Source of the DNA: Mya arenaria
Lineage: Eukaryota > Mollusca > Bivalvia > Myida > Myidae
Assembly (NCBI RefSeq): GCF_026914265.1
Contig: NC_069124.1
Span: 13,785,088-13,849,087, forward strand
Direction: 5' to 3'
Length of the DNA: 64,000 bases
The notes beneath the pieces are model-generated. The model made no database searches, was not told where the DNA came from, and saw only the letters and a list, made by a program, of their open reading frames with translations. Positions 48,341-61,776 of the stretch are shown here, in pieces (position 1 is the first letter of the stretch; each line of letters begins with the position of its first letter). Position numbers and translations under genes: made by a program.

Positions 48341-49162
48341 TTTTGAAGGAAGTACTGATAATCTATTAAACTACTCTTATGCTTTAAAAAAATCACCATT
48401 ATCCTTTTTCTTAATATAGCTCTGAATGACATTACAACGGGTATATGCATGCTCGGATTAGACGATACACTTAAGAATAAAGATGCATGTTGACATCACG
48501 AATGTGCAAATAATAATATTTGGTTGGCATGTGTAAGATTCATTCCGAAATTAATAGAACTTTCTAAAATTTAAACAAAAATTTAAATTGAAAAAAAAAT
48601 GTATAAAAGTGAACGTTAATTAGTCGCTTAATTCAGAAATGGCATATTACCATAATACTACATAAATTAATATATATTTCACCATATTAAACCTTTATCT
48701 TGTGTGCGGTACTGCAGACATGTAGAAGAACATGGATGTGCCATTTTTACAGTATCTCTTTATCGTCGTAATAGCACTTTGTGTCCTTTGAGTGCTCACG
48801 ATTATCAGAGCAGGCCTCATTGGAAAACAAGGGGCCGCCCCCTCTCAGTGCATGAGTGTTTCCCGTTTGGGAAACTTTTGGATCAAAATTCAAACACCCA
48901 ATTTTCAAATCAATCAACATTGCAAAAAGGATATTCGGACCACGGCCAATCTTTAAGAAATTTGTTTCCAAGAAAGAGATATATAAAATTCTACCGTTCA
49001 CATTTTCGCAAATAGGCATACATATACATAATATGGTTGGCCCCTATCATCATGAGTATGGCCGGGGAACTTAAAATCTAAACGGTAGGATCTTATCTTT
49101 CTGGTAGACAGTCGGCGCTTTAGAAGGTGTGTAGACAGTGTCCGTATGCATAGGGCACTTTT
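48341..49162. other. Non-coding sequence
   Basis: No exon or element with clear ends is seen. A 103-codon + strand frame at 48,704 has no family signature. Confidence 0.4.
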
Positions 49163-49491
49163 ATGCACCAGTCAATTGAAACCACAGCCCCCCCCCCCCT
49201 CCCCCTCCAGGTCCGGGAAATTGTGGGGACTTTGACTTTCGGTCCAGGCAAGTGCGCTTAAAATCCCCGCCCTGCGGTGACGAACTGATGGTAAAATCCC
49301 CGCCAAATGCCCCCGCACCCCAGGGACCCTAGGTTAGGCCCACTCCACGTTACATTTGGCGCGAAGAAAAAAACACCGCATTCACCCAGCACAGCGGGGC
49401 CACTGGGAGGGTAAACACACGGCCCATTTCCACGGCTATCCCCGGTATACCCCCGGACCTGGAGGGGGGAGGGTACAATTGACTGGTGCAT
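49163..49491. mobile_element. MITE-like element with terminal inverted repeats
   Basis: ATGCACCAGTCAATTG (49,163-49,178) is the exact reverse complement of 49,476-49,491. Inside that, CCCCCTCCAGGTCCGGG faces CCCGGACCTGGAGGGGG. The element is about 329 bp, much more GC-rich than its flanks, and has no coding capacity. The target duplication is unclear. Confidence 0.75.
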
Positions 49492-50880
49492 CACACAAAC
49501 ATAATATTACATTTTAAATGTCATTTCAAAAAGATTTGGAATACCTACGGCAATGATAAGGAACAGTCTCAAGTCCAGGTACAGTTTATTGACCCAGACT
49601 CAGTAAAACACTTTTATTAACTAACAAAGAGTCATCATCATTCCATTGGTTTTACAAAAAAAAACATGTGTATATTTGTATATCGTGAATTTCGAATAAT
49701 AGCACAGCAGATTTCTCCATCAATACCACGGACCTATAAAATAATAGTTTATATGACCGACGAGAAAGAATTCTCATAAAGCGAGAATATGAGTATTTCT
49801 TTTCACCGAATTTTCTTTGGAACCATTCAAACTCTTCAAAAACGTGCGCGAAGAAATAGCGCCATATGGTAAAACTTTACCTTTTTTACTGCAGAAAACC
49901 TGTAATTGGATTAAGTAGTAGAAGCCGACCTTGTTAGATTGTATTTAAATTGTTGCGTGGTATTTCTATCCCAATAATTCAAATATTACCTGCTTGCATT
50001 CCGCATGGCACAATTGTCATATATTTTCGCAGCCTAGATACAAAACATCAAGGTTATAGCTAGTTCAGCTAACACGTTATAAATTACATTTTCTATCCTT
50101 CATAATGCTCTAAAAAAATCTTTATTTGGCTTTTTTTGATTGACCTGTAAAATATGCAAGCAATTTGATGAATCGTCTTTTTTTACTGGGTGTTCAGACC
50201 AAGTAAGCTCCCTAGCCTAAAATGATAGATGTGTTATACAGGATTATTCTAATCCCTAACGTCTAAACGGGTTTGTGCATAAATGTGGGTTATGAAAAAT
50301 ATTGAAATTGTATTTAAAGAAGTATTTTATGTTTGAAATAGATGACATAGGTTTATATTCATATTTTACCATGTAAGTGCAAATATATTTTGCACAAAAC
50401 AAGCTTTAAATGCATTAAAACTCAGAATTCCTTTCCAATAAAACGAAATTTGACTGACACAGAAAACAATTATGCCAATCTTAACAACTCGGCCATCTCT
50501 GGCAAGCTTTGTGATAGATCTCGTAAATACAATTGTAACAACTCTCCAAAGTGTTCCGATTGTAGAAAAACTGTGAACCACAACTTTGCAGGTGCCCTTC
50601 ATGCATATATATCGTTATGATTGACATTACAAAATGAATAAACAACAACATCAAACTCATTATTATTCTTTATTCATTGGATATTTATTTTTTGTGTATG
50701 GAACAAATATACAATAAAATTATCTATCAATTTTTTTTTTTTTTTTTTTTTATTTTAAAGTGACGCAATATGCCTTAACCCGGAATCCCAATTGGAATAA
50801 CTACCCACTTTTGGTACAAAACACGTATTTGCCATATCAAAAATCATAAAAAAAAATCTGTCAGCATACAATTTGGACTA
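49492..50880. other. AT-rich non-coding sequence
   Basis: No gene is recognised. A T-run lies at about 50,731. A 76-codon + strand frame at 50,390 is cysteine-bearing but has no splice context or recognised family. Confidence 0.4.
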
Positions 50881-51075
50881 AGTAGCTCCCTTGCCTGGTT
50901 CTCGGCATTTAAAGGGTATTGCTTGGGAAAGAGGTGTACTCGGTACTGGTTTAACCCCAAAAAAGTTGTACACTGGGAAAGTTGTACACCGTGAATCAGT
51001 ACTTTACACCAAGCACGTTAAAGAACCAAGGGGTCTCTTCGAAAAAGAGCTAGGGCACAGTTGTTGTCAAGTTCC
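50881..51075 (+). repeat. Possible dispersed-repeat fragment
   Basis: The phrase AAGCACGTTAAAGAACCAAG followed by CTCTTCGAAAAAGAGC resembles a sequence widespread in marine invertebrate genomes (recalled, not searched). CTCTTCGAAAAAGAG itself is close to a palindrome. Confidence 0.3.
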
Positions 51076-52640
51076 TTAGAATCTTATTAGTTAATGCTTG
51101 TCTGTGCAGTTTTGCTGACAACGTTTTCCAAGAAGTGTGAAGAAAAGTAACCTGGGTAGTCAAGACTGATCCCTATCACTATCTGTTTACTAGGTCCATG
51201 AGTTTCAGAATAATCCTCTACTGTCACTGGATGGTTTCCTGGTACCTGTTTGTCTGTTATGTTTCTGTGGAATAACCTGTTTGTTTACAACCAAGGTTTC
51301 GCTGACACAGTTAAATTCTTTTAAGAATGCACTGCTACTTTCATCACTGCATAGCTCATGTTGAGAGTCTAAATGGTAGTTGGCCTATCATATGCCCTCT
51401 GATGCTAATAGTGGGGATGGCTGCAGAGCCTAGCTGAAGTGGTCTGTAAAAGTGTCATGCATTGATTTCGACTTCCAAAACAGTCACCAATGACTCAGTT
51501 AAGCACCTGCCCTTAACAATGCTTGTAAATGGCTCTGGTCTCCTATCCCCTGATCTGTTCAGCAACGCCTGATCTTAAAGCCTAATTGTATCTGTTATTT
51601 GGTCAGAACTGACTTGGGCCATTTAATGTGTGAAGAACATTGGAGATTGCCTGAGGGCAGCTGTAATTCCAGCTGAATGCCGAGTTTGACAAACCCAATA
51701 TCTGGTAAGGTTACTCTGATCCCTGTTTTCTTTTACACTACAATGTTCTTTCTCATCAGAGGCTAGCAAAAGAAGTTCTATGAAATGTTGTATTTGCAGA
51801 ATTGCAGAGAGTTGCATATCAATGTAGCATTGCATTACACTTTACAAAACTGTACAGTTATGTTCAGATTGCTTTTGTGGTGTAAACGAAAACTGAGATC
51901 AAAGAAGCCCTACCAGAATTTGTGTTTGTCCAAACTATTGGTCCTTACTGTTATGATATTAAAAACATAGGTTAATAAAAGGAGAGGAGCTTACATGTCT
52001 GGCCTCCGGGTAAGCATATTTTTTATTACAATAACAGTGATATAAACCTACATACCAAGTTGAAATAATCTTTTAAAATACAAAATCATCTGCCATTTTG
52101 TTCGACGCTGAACATGTCCCTCCGTTAAAAAAGGCAAAATAATAAACAGTGGATTCCCTGAAATTGGTACCCTGTTGCACCTTAAAAATGCTTTAAAAAG
52201 TGATGTCTTACGAAGGACGGAATTTCAGAAAATATGCAATGTTCTGTTCCCTATTTATATCCATTGGTTTATTCTGTTTCTGCTCATTTCTAATTTTTCA
52301 CTGGGATGTAACAATTCTTCAAACATGTTCCTGTTTAATAGAGAAATTAGTATAATGCAGTATTTCCTGTACTGGATAATACAGTCAGAATGCAGGATAA
52401 AAATTGATGAGCAGAACTGCATGATCCGTCAAGCTTGTCAGGGATGTCTAAGGATATACGGGCTGAATTTCAGTCCCATTCCCCCCTTTAACGTGTATAT
52501 TTTTCCCCATTGTAGGTTCAAAATACCCCTCCTAGTTTGTCTTGTTTATGACATGATGGGGGGGGGGGAGGGGTGACCAAAACAAAATAAGACCAGAATT
52601 AACCCAAGGAAGAAGCATTTTCTTTATGATTCTCATTTTT
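51076..52640. other. Non-coding sequence, no gene recognised
   Basis: Open frames up to 133 codons occur (52,175 on +), but they lack splice context and family motifs, and the longest ends in a G-run. Confidence 0.4.
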
Positions 52641-54120
52641 GGCTCACCTTAGCCATAGGCTGAGGGTGAGCTATTAGGATGGATGAATGTCCGTCGTTGG
52701 TCCACACTTAGTTTGTTAACATTCTAGTGGTCACATTTTTGTCTCAATTGTCAAGAAACTTGGTCAGGGTGTTTGTCCTAGAAATTACTTCGACAAGTTC
52801 GAATATGGGTGATATGCGATGAAAAACTAGGTCACATGACCCAAAAAAGGAAAATCTTGTTAACACTCTAGAGGCTACTTTTTCAATTCAATATCCTGGA
52901 TATTTGTCAGAAAGGTTGTCTCTATGATTTCTAGCTCAAGTTTGAATATGGGTCATCTGGGGTCAAAAAATAGGTCACAGATCCCAGATGTGGAAAAACC
53001 TTGTTAACACTCTAGAGGTAACATTTTCAGCCGAAATATCATGGTAATTTGTCAGAAAGGTTATTTCGATGATGATGGCTCACGTTCGAATATAAGTCAT
53101 CTGGGGTCAAAAAGTAGGTCACAGAGCCCAAATATAGAAAAACCATGTTAACACTCTAGAGGTAACATTTTCAGCCCAAATATCCCCGAAATTTGTCAAT
53201 AAGGTTGTTTCGATGATTTCTAGCTCAAGTTCGAATATAGGTCATCTGGGGTCAAAAACTAGGACACTGAGCCCAAATATGGAAAAACCTTGTAAACACT
53301 CTAGAGGTAACATTTTCAGCCCAAATATCCTGGAAATTTGTCTCAAATGTTTTTTCATTAATTTCTAGCTCAAGTTCAAATATGAGTCATCTGGGGTCAA
53401 AAAATAGGTCACAGAGCCCAACTATAGCAAAACCTTGTTAACACTCTAGAGGCAACATTTTCAGTCCAGATATCCTGGAAATTTGTCAGAAAGGTTGTTT
53501 TGATAATTTTTAAGTCAATTCTGAATATGGGCCATCTGTTTTTTTTGTTATTTTATTGTTTTTAAATCATTGAAGGTACATGTACCAACTTCAAACTTCA
53601 TGAACTTGTTCACAGTAAATTGTGATTTTTGTTAACGAGTTAAATAAATCCAACCTAAATATTGTATGAGTTATTGCCCTTTGTATCATTTTAAACGAAT
53701 ACATATTTGTCATATTTTTACACGCCTGTTTAAAAAAACTGGATATATAATAGTTCAACCTATAGTGTATGGAAGGGCAGACAGGCACCACCCAATATGT
53801 AGTCCAATCAATTACTTTTGAACCCTTTGTCCAGTCATGACCAAATTTGGTCAGAATGTGTATGAACGTGTTTGATAATTAGCAAAATTGCTGTAGTTAC
53901 CTGATAGTCATTGTGCTTTAATTATAGAAATTACCTAAAATTGCTCTTGTTCTATCAATAACTTTTCAAGCATTTGTCCAATCATCACAAAATTTGGAGA
54001 GAATGTGAATGGTCATAATACATCAGAGAAGGCAAATCCCTCTTATTGCCGTTTAATTATCAACAAGTCTATAGCACAAAGTTTTAGGTGAGCGATATAG
54101 GGCCATCTTGGCCCTCTTGT
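52641..54120 (+). mobile_element. Helitron-like non-autonomous repeat with 144-bp core repeats
   Basis: The 5' side begins GGCTCACCTTAGCC and folds back with GGTGAGC. The core holds five copies of a unit marked by TAACACTCTAGAGG at 52,861, 53,005, 53,149, 53,293 and 53,439 (spacing 144, 144, 144, 146). The 3' end is a 7-bp hairpin, AGGGCCA-TCT-TGGCCCT (54,099-54,115), followed at once by CTTGT. No protein is encoded. Bivalves have well-known non-autonomous elements with tandem cores; the class assigned here is inference. Confidence 0.6.
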
Positions 54121-54860
54121 ATATATTATGCAAGAAAACATCTATACTTGATAATATATAGAACATAAACATATTATGTTTTTATTAAAATATTCCCTTT
54201 TGCCAACATAATTCCTTTCGGAAAGATCCTGGCCCCATTGAGAGCCTCTAACCCCTTCAATGATGACATGACAGGCAGCCCGGGCCCAGTTTAAAATATT
54301 CCTAATTTCTACAATCGAATAATATGCCTGACTCTGAGTAAACAGGATTAAATATCCTTTCATAAAGGTTGATGCAGTTTAATGGTATCACTTGCATAGT
54401 TTATCATTGAATTGCTACTTCATGGTAACATCTGTTTTCAATGAGTTAAAACAAACAATATGCTGTAGTTCCTGTAACATGCTGAACAAACCAACAACAT
54501 GCTAGGTTGGTAAGAAAAACATCTCATTTTGATAAATTGTTTTATTGTGTACAAAGTACATGTGTGTGTATATCATCATGTTGTTTACATATTATTCGCA
54601 TTCATCATAGGTTTGACAATGATAAATAATAAGTGTTGTATGCTAACATCATCGCTGTGGTGTACCAGAATGTTTACATATATACATATTCTGACATTTA
54701 TGTTGCCATAAGGTTGCACAATACAAACTGTGTAACCATATTCAAGTTATAGAGCTACATGGTTTATATTACCAGTAATAATAAATATTTTCTCAAGATT
54801 TTGTTTTTGGGTTTTGGACTTAAAAATAGGGTTGGTATGGTACTGGAACTACAACATTAT
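54121..54860. other. AT-rich non-coding sequence
   Basis: No gene or element is recognised. Confidence 0.4.
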
Positions 54861-54876
54861 TATGCCCCCCCCCCCC

Positions 54877-54918
<42 letters not shown>

Positions 54919-55570
54919 TTCGAAGAAGAGGGGTATATTGCTTTGCGCATGTCGGTTGGTCAGTCGGTAGGTAGGTCAGTCCGTCGGTAAAACAAATCTT
55001 GTCCGAGTGATAACTCCACAATTCCTGGACCTATGGTCATCAAACTTGACATGAAGGTTGGCCAGTATATGACCCCTAGTGATTTAAGGAGTCATCGGGT
55101 CAAAAGTCAAGGTCACAGTGACCTTGAACGGGGAAATGTTGTCAAAGCTTGTCCGTGTGATAACTCAAATATGCCTGGACCTAGTCCTATGGTCATCAAA
55201 CCTTACATGAAGGCTGGGCCTGACAAGTAGATGACCCCTATTGATTTAAGGGCTCATCAGGTCAAAGGTCCAGTTCACAGTGACCTTGAATGCTTAAAGG
55301 TTGTCCGAGTGATAACTGGACAATGCCTGCAACCATGGCCCTCAAACTTGACTTGGAGGTTGGTCCTGACTTGTAGATGACTTGATTTTAGGGCTCATCG
55401 GGTCAAATGTCAAGGTCAATGTGACCTTAAATGTTAAAAGGTTGTCCAAGTGATAACTGGACAATGCCTGCACCCATGGTCTTCAAACTTGACATTCAGG
55501 TTGGGGGTGACCAGTAAATGACCCCTATGGATTTTGAGGTCAAAGGTCAAGGTCACAACTCATTAAAATT
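54861..55570 (+). mobile_element. Dispersed repeat with C-run start and ~150-bp core repeats
   Basis: It begins TATGCC and a C-run of about 55 bases, then TTCGAAGAAGAGGGGTATAT and GTCGGTTGGTCAGTCGG. The core repeats a unit starting near GTGATAACT at about 55,006, 55,157, 55,309 and 55,450, each with CAAGGTCA-type phrases. This start is typical of an abundant bivalve repeat. The 3' end is not clear. Confidence 0.55.
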
Positions 55571-55801
55571 ATGACATTTTTTTTTTTTTTACTTATTCCC
55601 TGTTGCTAAGAGGATACATGTTTAACTGCAAATATCAGTCATCATCTGAACATGATTAAAACTGTACTAACGATCCTCACACTTTGAATGTTTTAATCTT
55701 GAAACTGCCTCAAAGGCATCTTGATAGTGTCAATGACAAATCAGCTGTCATTTTGATCCATGCGTATTTCATTCAATTGCCCATGGGGGGGATCTGTTTT
55801 T

Positions 55802-56567
55802 AGCTCGACTTAGGACTATTCGAAGAATAAGGAGAGCTATACTATTCACCCAAGCGGCGACGTCACCCCTTGGTTAAGGTTTTGCGTGCAAGCACACATA
55901 CGTTAATATCTCAGCAACTACTTTTGAGGTATTGCATTGAGACTTTATACAATGGTACTCAACCATCCAACCTACTTAATTAACCAAGTTAGATAACTCT
56001 AGTTTGCATTTAATGCCAATAATAGGCATTTATTATTTGACTTAGAAATTCTGGTTAAGGTTTTGCATGCAAGCACACAAAGGTTAATATCTCAGCAACT
56101 GCTTGAGGTATTGCATTGAGACTTGATACAATGGTACTCAACCATCCAACCTACTTAATTAACCAAGTAAGATAACTACAGGTTGCATTTAATGCAAATA
56201 ATTGCCCTTTATTATTCGACTTATAAATTTTGGTTAAGGTTTTGCGTGCAAGCACATATAGGTTAATATCTCAGCAACTACTTGATGTATTGCATTGAGA
56301 CTTTATACAATGGTATTCAACCACCCAACCTAATTGAATAACCAAGTTAGATAGCTGTATTTTGCAAATAATGGCCCTTTATTATTACACTTAAAAATTC
56401 TGGTTAATATTTCATGTAACCACATTTATGTTAATATCTCAGCACATCATGTATTGCATTGAAATCTAATCTAATAGTGATCCATGCATGTTTCGCCAAA
56501 ACTTATCAATCCTTACACTGAAAAGCGGCGGAATAGTTGAGCCCGCTGTCTCTGTGACAGCTCTTGT
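55802..56567 (+). mobile_element. Helitron-like non-autonomous repeat with ~180-bp core repeats
   Basis: It starts AGCTCGACTTAGGACTATTC with a fold-back GAATAAGGAGAGCT. Core units are marked by GGTTAAGGTTTTGC at about 55,872, 56,051 and 56,231, with a degraded one at 56,401. The 3' end is the hairpin GCTGTC-TCTGT-GACAGC (56,545-56,561) followed by TCTTGT, the same kind of end as the repeat at 52,641-54,120. Confidence 0.6.
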
Positions 56568-57515
56568 TTTTGTTTGGCCTTATAAAGACAAGTACACATG
56601 TATTATACTTTGGAGAATGCTGCTTGCATATTTATCAAGATGAAAGCCTAAAGAAGGCCTAAAAACATGTTTGTTTAGGATAACTTTCCCAAAATGAGGT
56701 AGGATAGGTTGGGATGTTTTATGGGTTGTTTTTTTTTCAAATATACTGTGTCAATACCATTTTCTTGTAAATAGCACTATTTCTTGCAAATGTCACTCAT
56801 ATATTGCTTTATTCTCTGTCAAAAATTAATGACAGTTTATGCTTTAACAAAATTGTGTTTATGATGGGAGGACCATATAATTTATTATTTTTAATAACTA
56901 GTTTCGGTGACCTTTATAAGGTAGGGTCAGGTTACACGAATGACTAAATACTTATATTGAGGTATCCAATGTACATTGAGGTGAATTTAGGAGACCCAAT
57001 GTTATTTTTGAATCATTTGAAACTCAAAGTGTTTATGAAGAGAAGGTATTGTATATGTATAATGTATTGTATATGTATAATATACCAATACTCTTTCATG
57101 TGATACTGGAGTGACCTGCATTAGCCTAGGGAGGGAAATATAATCACCTATTTCCTGTTTTATTTTGCTTCGGAAGTCGATGCCAATCTTAATAATTATG
57201 GAATGCAATTAATAAATTTCAATTTGGTGTTTGTTTGTTGATGGGTTTTTTGGTAAAATTTTGTTTATGGTGTTGTGAATTGAGCATTATAAGTGACTGT
57301 TACAGCACCATTGATTATACAACATGATTTAATATATGAGATATATTTTTGCTGCATTAATCTTTCTTCACAAGTTAGTTAAGACCGCATTTTGCCTGTC
57401 AGTTCATATTAGCTGTTTAAAATTTAAAAGAAGGGAAACATGCTTTCTTGAAACTTGTCTGGCAGACCATTACAATTTACTCAAATTCAAGTTGGTCTGG
57501 TTAAACATGCCAAAG

Positions 57516-57583
<68 letters not shown>

Positions 57584-58297
57584 AAAAAGCCAGATAACAC
57601 TCATTGGAGATTTTCGGGAAAAAAATATCAAAGAAGAGACAAAGAATGAAAATGATATTAAAATAGGAAAATAAATAGGAATTCATTTTATTAGCCTGTC
57701 TGTTCCATGACGGAAAGAAATTCAAGGCTAATTGTCAAAGCCTTTGTGTCATTGTCAGTGTTGTCATGCCTTAACCAGAAAACCATTGAAGATATCCTTA
57801 TACAACTTGAAAAAAGACAATGCTCACTTGCATAGCAAGCTCCATAACTCTGTCTTTAATAATTGAGTTATGCCCAGTTTTCGACTGTAGAAAGTCATTA
57901 AAATGACACTCTTATTCAAAATCAATAAAAAACATAATTTTTTATTGATAAACCTTTAATAATTACTTACTAAATAATGCATTTATGGAAAATATGTATT
58001 ACAGATAACAGGATTGTAACTGTGTTTTTAATAGCTGAAAACGCGAAAATATTAAATGATTGGTGAATGCTGAAAGATTTACTGCGATATTATAAGTATC
58101 GTCTCATAATGTAGAAATACTGTGTTTTCTGCATCGTTCTTTCAAATTAAACTCGGTATCCTTCATAAGTACCATTGTTTTCAACACTTATTCAGCTGTT
58201 TTGGTATATTAAAACTATTATATTAATCTTGGTAAATCTTATTTGGGAGTAAGAGTGCATCTTTAATGTTGGCTCTATGGTACTCTTGTTTCAGGAT
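56568..58297. other. Intergenic sequence upstream of the folate-receptor-like gene
   Basis: AT-rich with an (AT)n run. A splice acceptor at 58,291-58,294 (TTTCAG) implies a non-coding first exon of the folate-receptor-like gene somewhere in this stretch or further upstream. It cannot be located from sequence alone. Confidence 0.4.
57519..57581. repeat. (AT)n microsatellite
   Basis: Uninterrupted AT dinucleotide run of about 31 units. It causes YIYIYI open frames on both strands. Confidence 0.97.
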
Positions 58298-61200
58298 ATG
58301 ATGGACTACACATTACTGTTGGTGTTGGGTATTTCCTATGTGTGTGGAGAGGCCAGCCGACTGTCCGAGCTTACCAGCGCGGATGATTACATGAATATTT
58401 GCATGGATGGCGTCAGTCATAAGGGTTCACCTGGACCAGAGGATAAACTCTTTGACAAGGTAGAGACGTCATTTCGTGTTGTTTTTTTTATTAAATACTT
58501 TCATCTATCTCCAGTGTTGAATGTTGTTACTGTTTAAGAAAATAGATGGTAAAAAAACAACAATATAAGTAAAGTCATGGTGGTATGCTTGGATTGGTGA
58601 CAGACACAAAAACAATCTTTTGGACCTTTGGCTCACAATGGAGCCATGAATGAAAATGAAGCTGCAGCCTATGTAATACCAGTATGTATGGTAATGATAT
58701 TTAATGTAAATATACATAAACTTAAATTTTATGATGTGTTTTGTCATTTTGTAAGAAAGCACAAAAGTCACTTGCAAAAAGATGCAAGGGCATAATATAC
58801 ATGCAGTTTTTTTTCTAACCCTTAATTAATGTTACCAGTATTTAAAAGTTTAAAATATCCGAGTACAGCCATTTTGCTTCTTAAAAAATACCTTTACTCA
58901 ATTACATATTTATGCCCCCACAAAGTGGCGGCATATAGGGTTGCCCTTGTCCGTACGTACGTCTGTCTTTCTGTCTGTCTGTCTGTCTGTCTGTCTGTAC
59001 GTACGTACGTCCCGAAGATTGTTTCCGATCTAATTCTTGAAAACCGTTTGTCCAATCCTCACCAAACTTTAAACACATGTTTGTGACCATAATATCTTGA
59101 TCAAGTTCGATAGTCATGGAAATCGCTGTAGTCATTTAGGAGTTACGGCCCTTTTTTGCCAAAAATACTTCAAAAATATATGTTTCCAATCTAATTCTTG
59201 AAAAGTATGTGTCCAATGTGGATCCAACAAGTTTTTTCCTGCCTGAATGGCGCCATATAACCTATACAGTCTTGCGATGCCGTAAAACCCAACTCAACTC
59301 AACTTATCCTATATGTGCAGATTATCCTGAATAATCATTATGGCTTATTTTCTGTGACAAAAAATCGAAGTGGGGGCATCCGTGTCCTATGGACACATTT
59401 CTAGTTTATACATGTTATGTCCCAAAATGTTCTTGCTAGGCTGTATGATACTATATTGACTAATAGATCGTTGCTCTGTTAACAGTGTACACCTTGGAAG
59501 GACCGGAGCTGCTGTACGTCAGAGATAACATCCAACATCCACATGAACACATCTTGGTATAACCTTGACTGGAGTCACTGTCCCCAGCAGTTGTCCCCGC
59601 AGTGTCGCGCAAGATTCACGCAGGATCTCTGTTTCTACGAGTGCTCACCAAATGTTGGGCCTTGGCTTGTCAAGGTTAGATTATTTTATGCATACACATA
59701 ATGTCGCATGAAATTTGGTTTTCTCATTGCTCCCTTGCACATATGTATTCAGATTGCATGAATTTTTCTGCCCATCTCACAGTTCATTGTCTGAACATTA
59801 CCCAATGCCAAATATGTATATCACAATAAAAAAAAAAATCCCAAATGAGATGAAATTGCTGTCATGAAAAGTCTGGCTTGCTGGCACAGAGTTTTAGTGC
59901 TGGAACAGTTCATTTGGAATTTTGTTCATTTTCAATTATAAATACATTTATAAGCACTTTAGTATGACATTCATGTTTAAATACACTAATTTCACACAGA
60001 AATGTTGGCCAAAATGATGATTTTGTTGATGATTCTTAATCCAAATATTGCTGATTTTACATGACTCAAAAAATCTTAATTTTTGCAGGTACTTAATCCA
60101 AAATTGACAAAAGGGCTTGTAATATCTTCCCAAATTGGTAAATTAAGAGCACAGATTTTCCCAATTTGTTGAGTTTTTTTTCCCAATATGGACAGAAAAA
60201 GCACCGGATTGTTAAAGAGGCATTTGGAGAGGGACACTGAAACAATAGCTTTTGATATTTGTTATTCTATTTTTTTATCTGATCTCTTTTAACTTCAATC
60301 TTATGCTATTGTGTGTCCATGTCAGTGTCAAGAAATAGTTTAATGTAATCCTTTCAGATATACATCGTGTTACTGTATGATAATTTAATTCATGTAAAAT
60401 AGCTACTTCCCATAGTACATAAAATGTATCAATGTTTTTTTCAAAGGTTGATGGTATGAAGATTCGTAATGAGCGATTTGTTGACGTGCCGCTGTGTCAT
60501 TCGGAGTGTGATGCATGGTGGGAGGATTGTCGTGACGACTTCACGTGTGTGGAGAATTGGTCTCGTCACTTCAACTGGACTTCAGGTATTAAATGCTGTA
60601 TTCAAGAAGAAAAATAAATGAATAATTGCTTAAAAAAGCGACACATGTATTTGAATCATTAAAACAAAAAACAAAATAAAATTGTACAGCCCATACTAGA
60701 ACAGTCAGACTCGGCAATACTAGTGAGTCAAGAACATCTTGCTGGCAATCATTTGATTGGCAATGAAACTGGAATAATTCGAGTTGATTCCGACAGAGCA
60801 AGTCCTAGGATTATTTCATGCTTCCATACCTTGAAACGCTTGCTTTTTTCCAATAAGTGGTGTGGATGAAAACAATATTCAAAGATATCACATAATACAT
60901 AGTTGAATTAGTTGGATACTGTATTTTATGAATAAACAGTGGCTGAAATAAGCACATGCTTGTGCACTGCACTGAAAATATGTTTGCATGGCTTGTTCCA
61001 ATATTTCAAGCCCATTAAGTATTCAGGCAAGTGGATCCAATGTCTAGAAAATATTCAAACAAATGAATCCAAAGTCGACTATGTATTCAGGCAAGTGAAG
61101 TCCAGTAAGTTTTCAGGCAAGTGTATCCAAAGTCAAGTATGTATTCAGGGAAGTGAATCTGAAGCCCAGTAAGTATCCAGGCAAGTGAATCCAAAGCCCA

Positions 61201-61728
61201 TTAAGTATCCAGGCAAGTGCATCCGAAGCCCAGAGCCCAGTTAGTATCTAGCAAGTGCATCAGAAGCCCAGAGCACAGTAAGTATTCAGGCAAGTGTATC
61301 TGAAGCCCAGAGCCCAGTTAGTATCCAGGCAAGTGATTCCAAAGCCCAGAGCCCATTAAGTATTCAGGCAAGTGCATCCGAAGCCCAAAGCCCAGTAAAT
61401 ATCCAGGCAAGTGGATCCAAGGTCCAGTAAGTATCCAGGCAAGTGCATCTGAAGCCCAGAGCCAAGTTAGTATCCAGGCAAGTGCATCCAAAGCCCAGAG
61501 CCCATTAAGTATTCAGGCAAGTGCATCTGAAGCCCAGAGCCAAGTAAGTATCCAGGCAAGTGCATTTGAAGCCAAGAGCCCAGTAAGTATCAAGGCAAGT
61601 GCATCTGAAGCCCAGAGCCCAGTAAGTATCCAGGCACGTGCATTTGAAGCCCAGAGCCCCAGTAAGTATTCATGCAAGTGGATCCAAAGCCCAGCAAGTG
61701 CATCCGAAAGTTTACATTTACTAACTCT

Positions 61729-61776
<48 letters not shown>

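Noticed and set aside
50390-50620. 76-codon frame with a CxxC-like pattern (NCNNSPKCSDCRK)
   Set aside because: No acceptor or donor in phase and no recognised zinc-binding family. Left as an unexplained short frame.
52175-52576. 133-codon + strand frame
   Set aside because: No family signature, no splice context, and it ends in a G-run.
54759-54974. Proline-rich frame
   Set aside because: Made by the C-run at the start of a dispersed repeat.
57336-57725. YIYIYI-containing open frames
   Set aside because: Caused by the (AT)n run, open on both strands.
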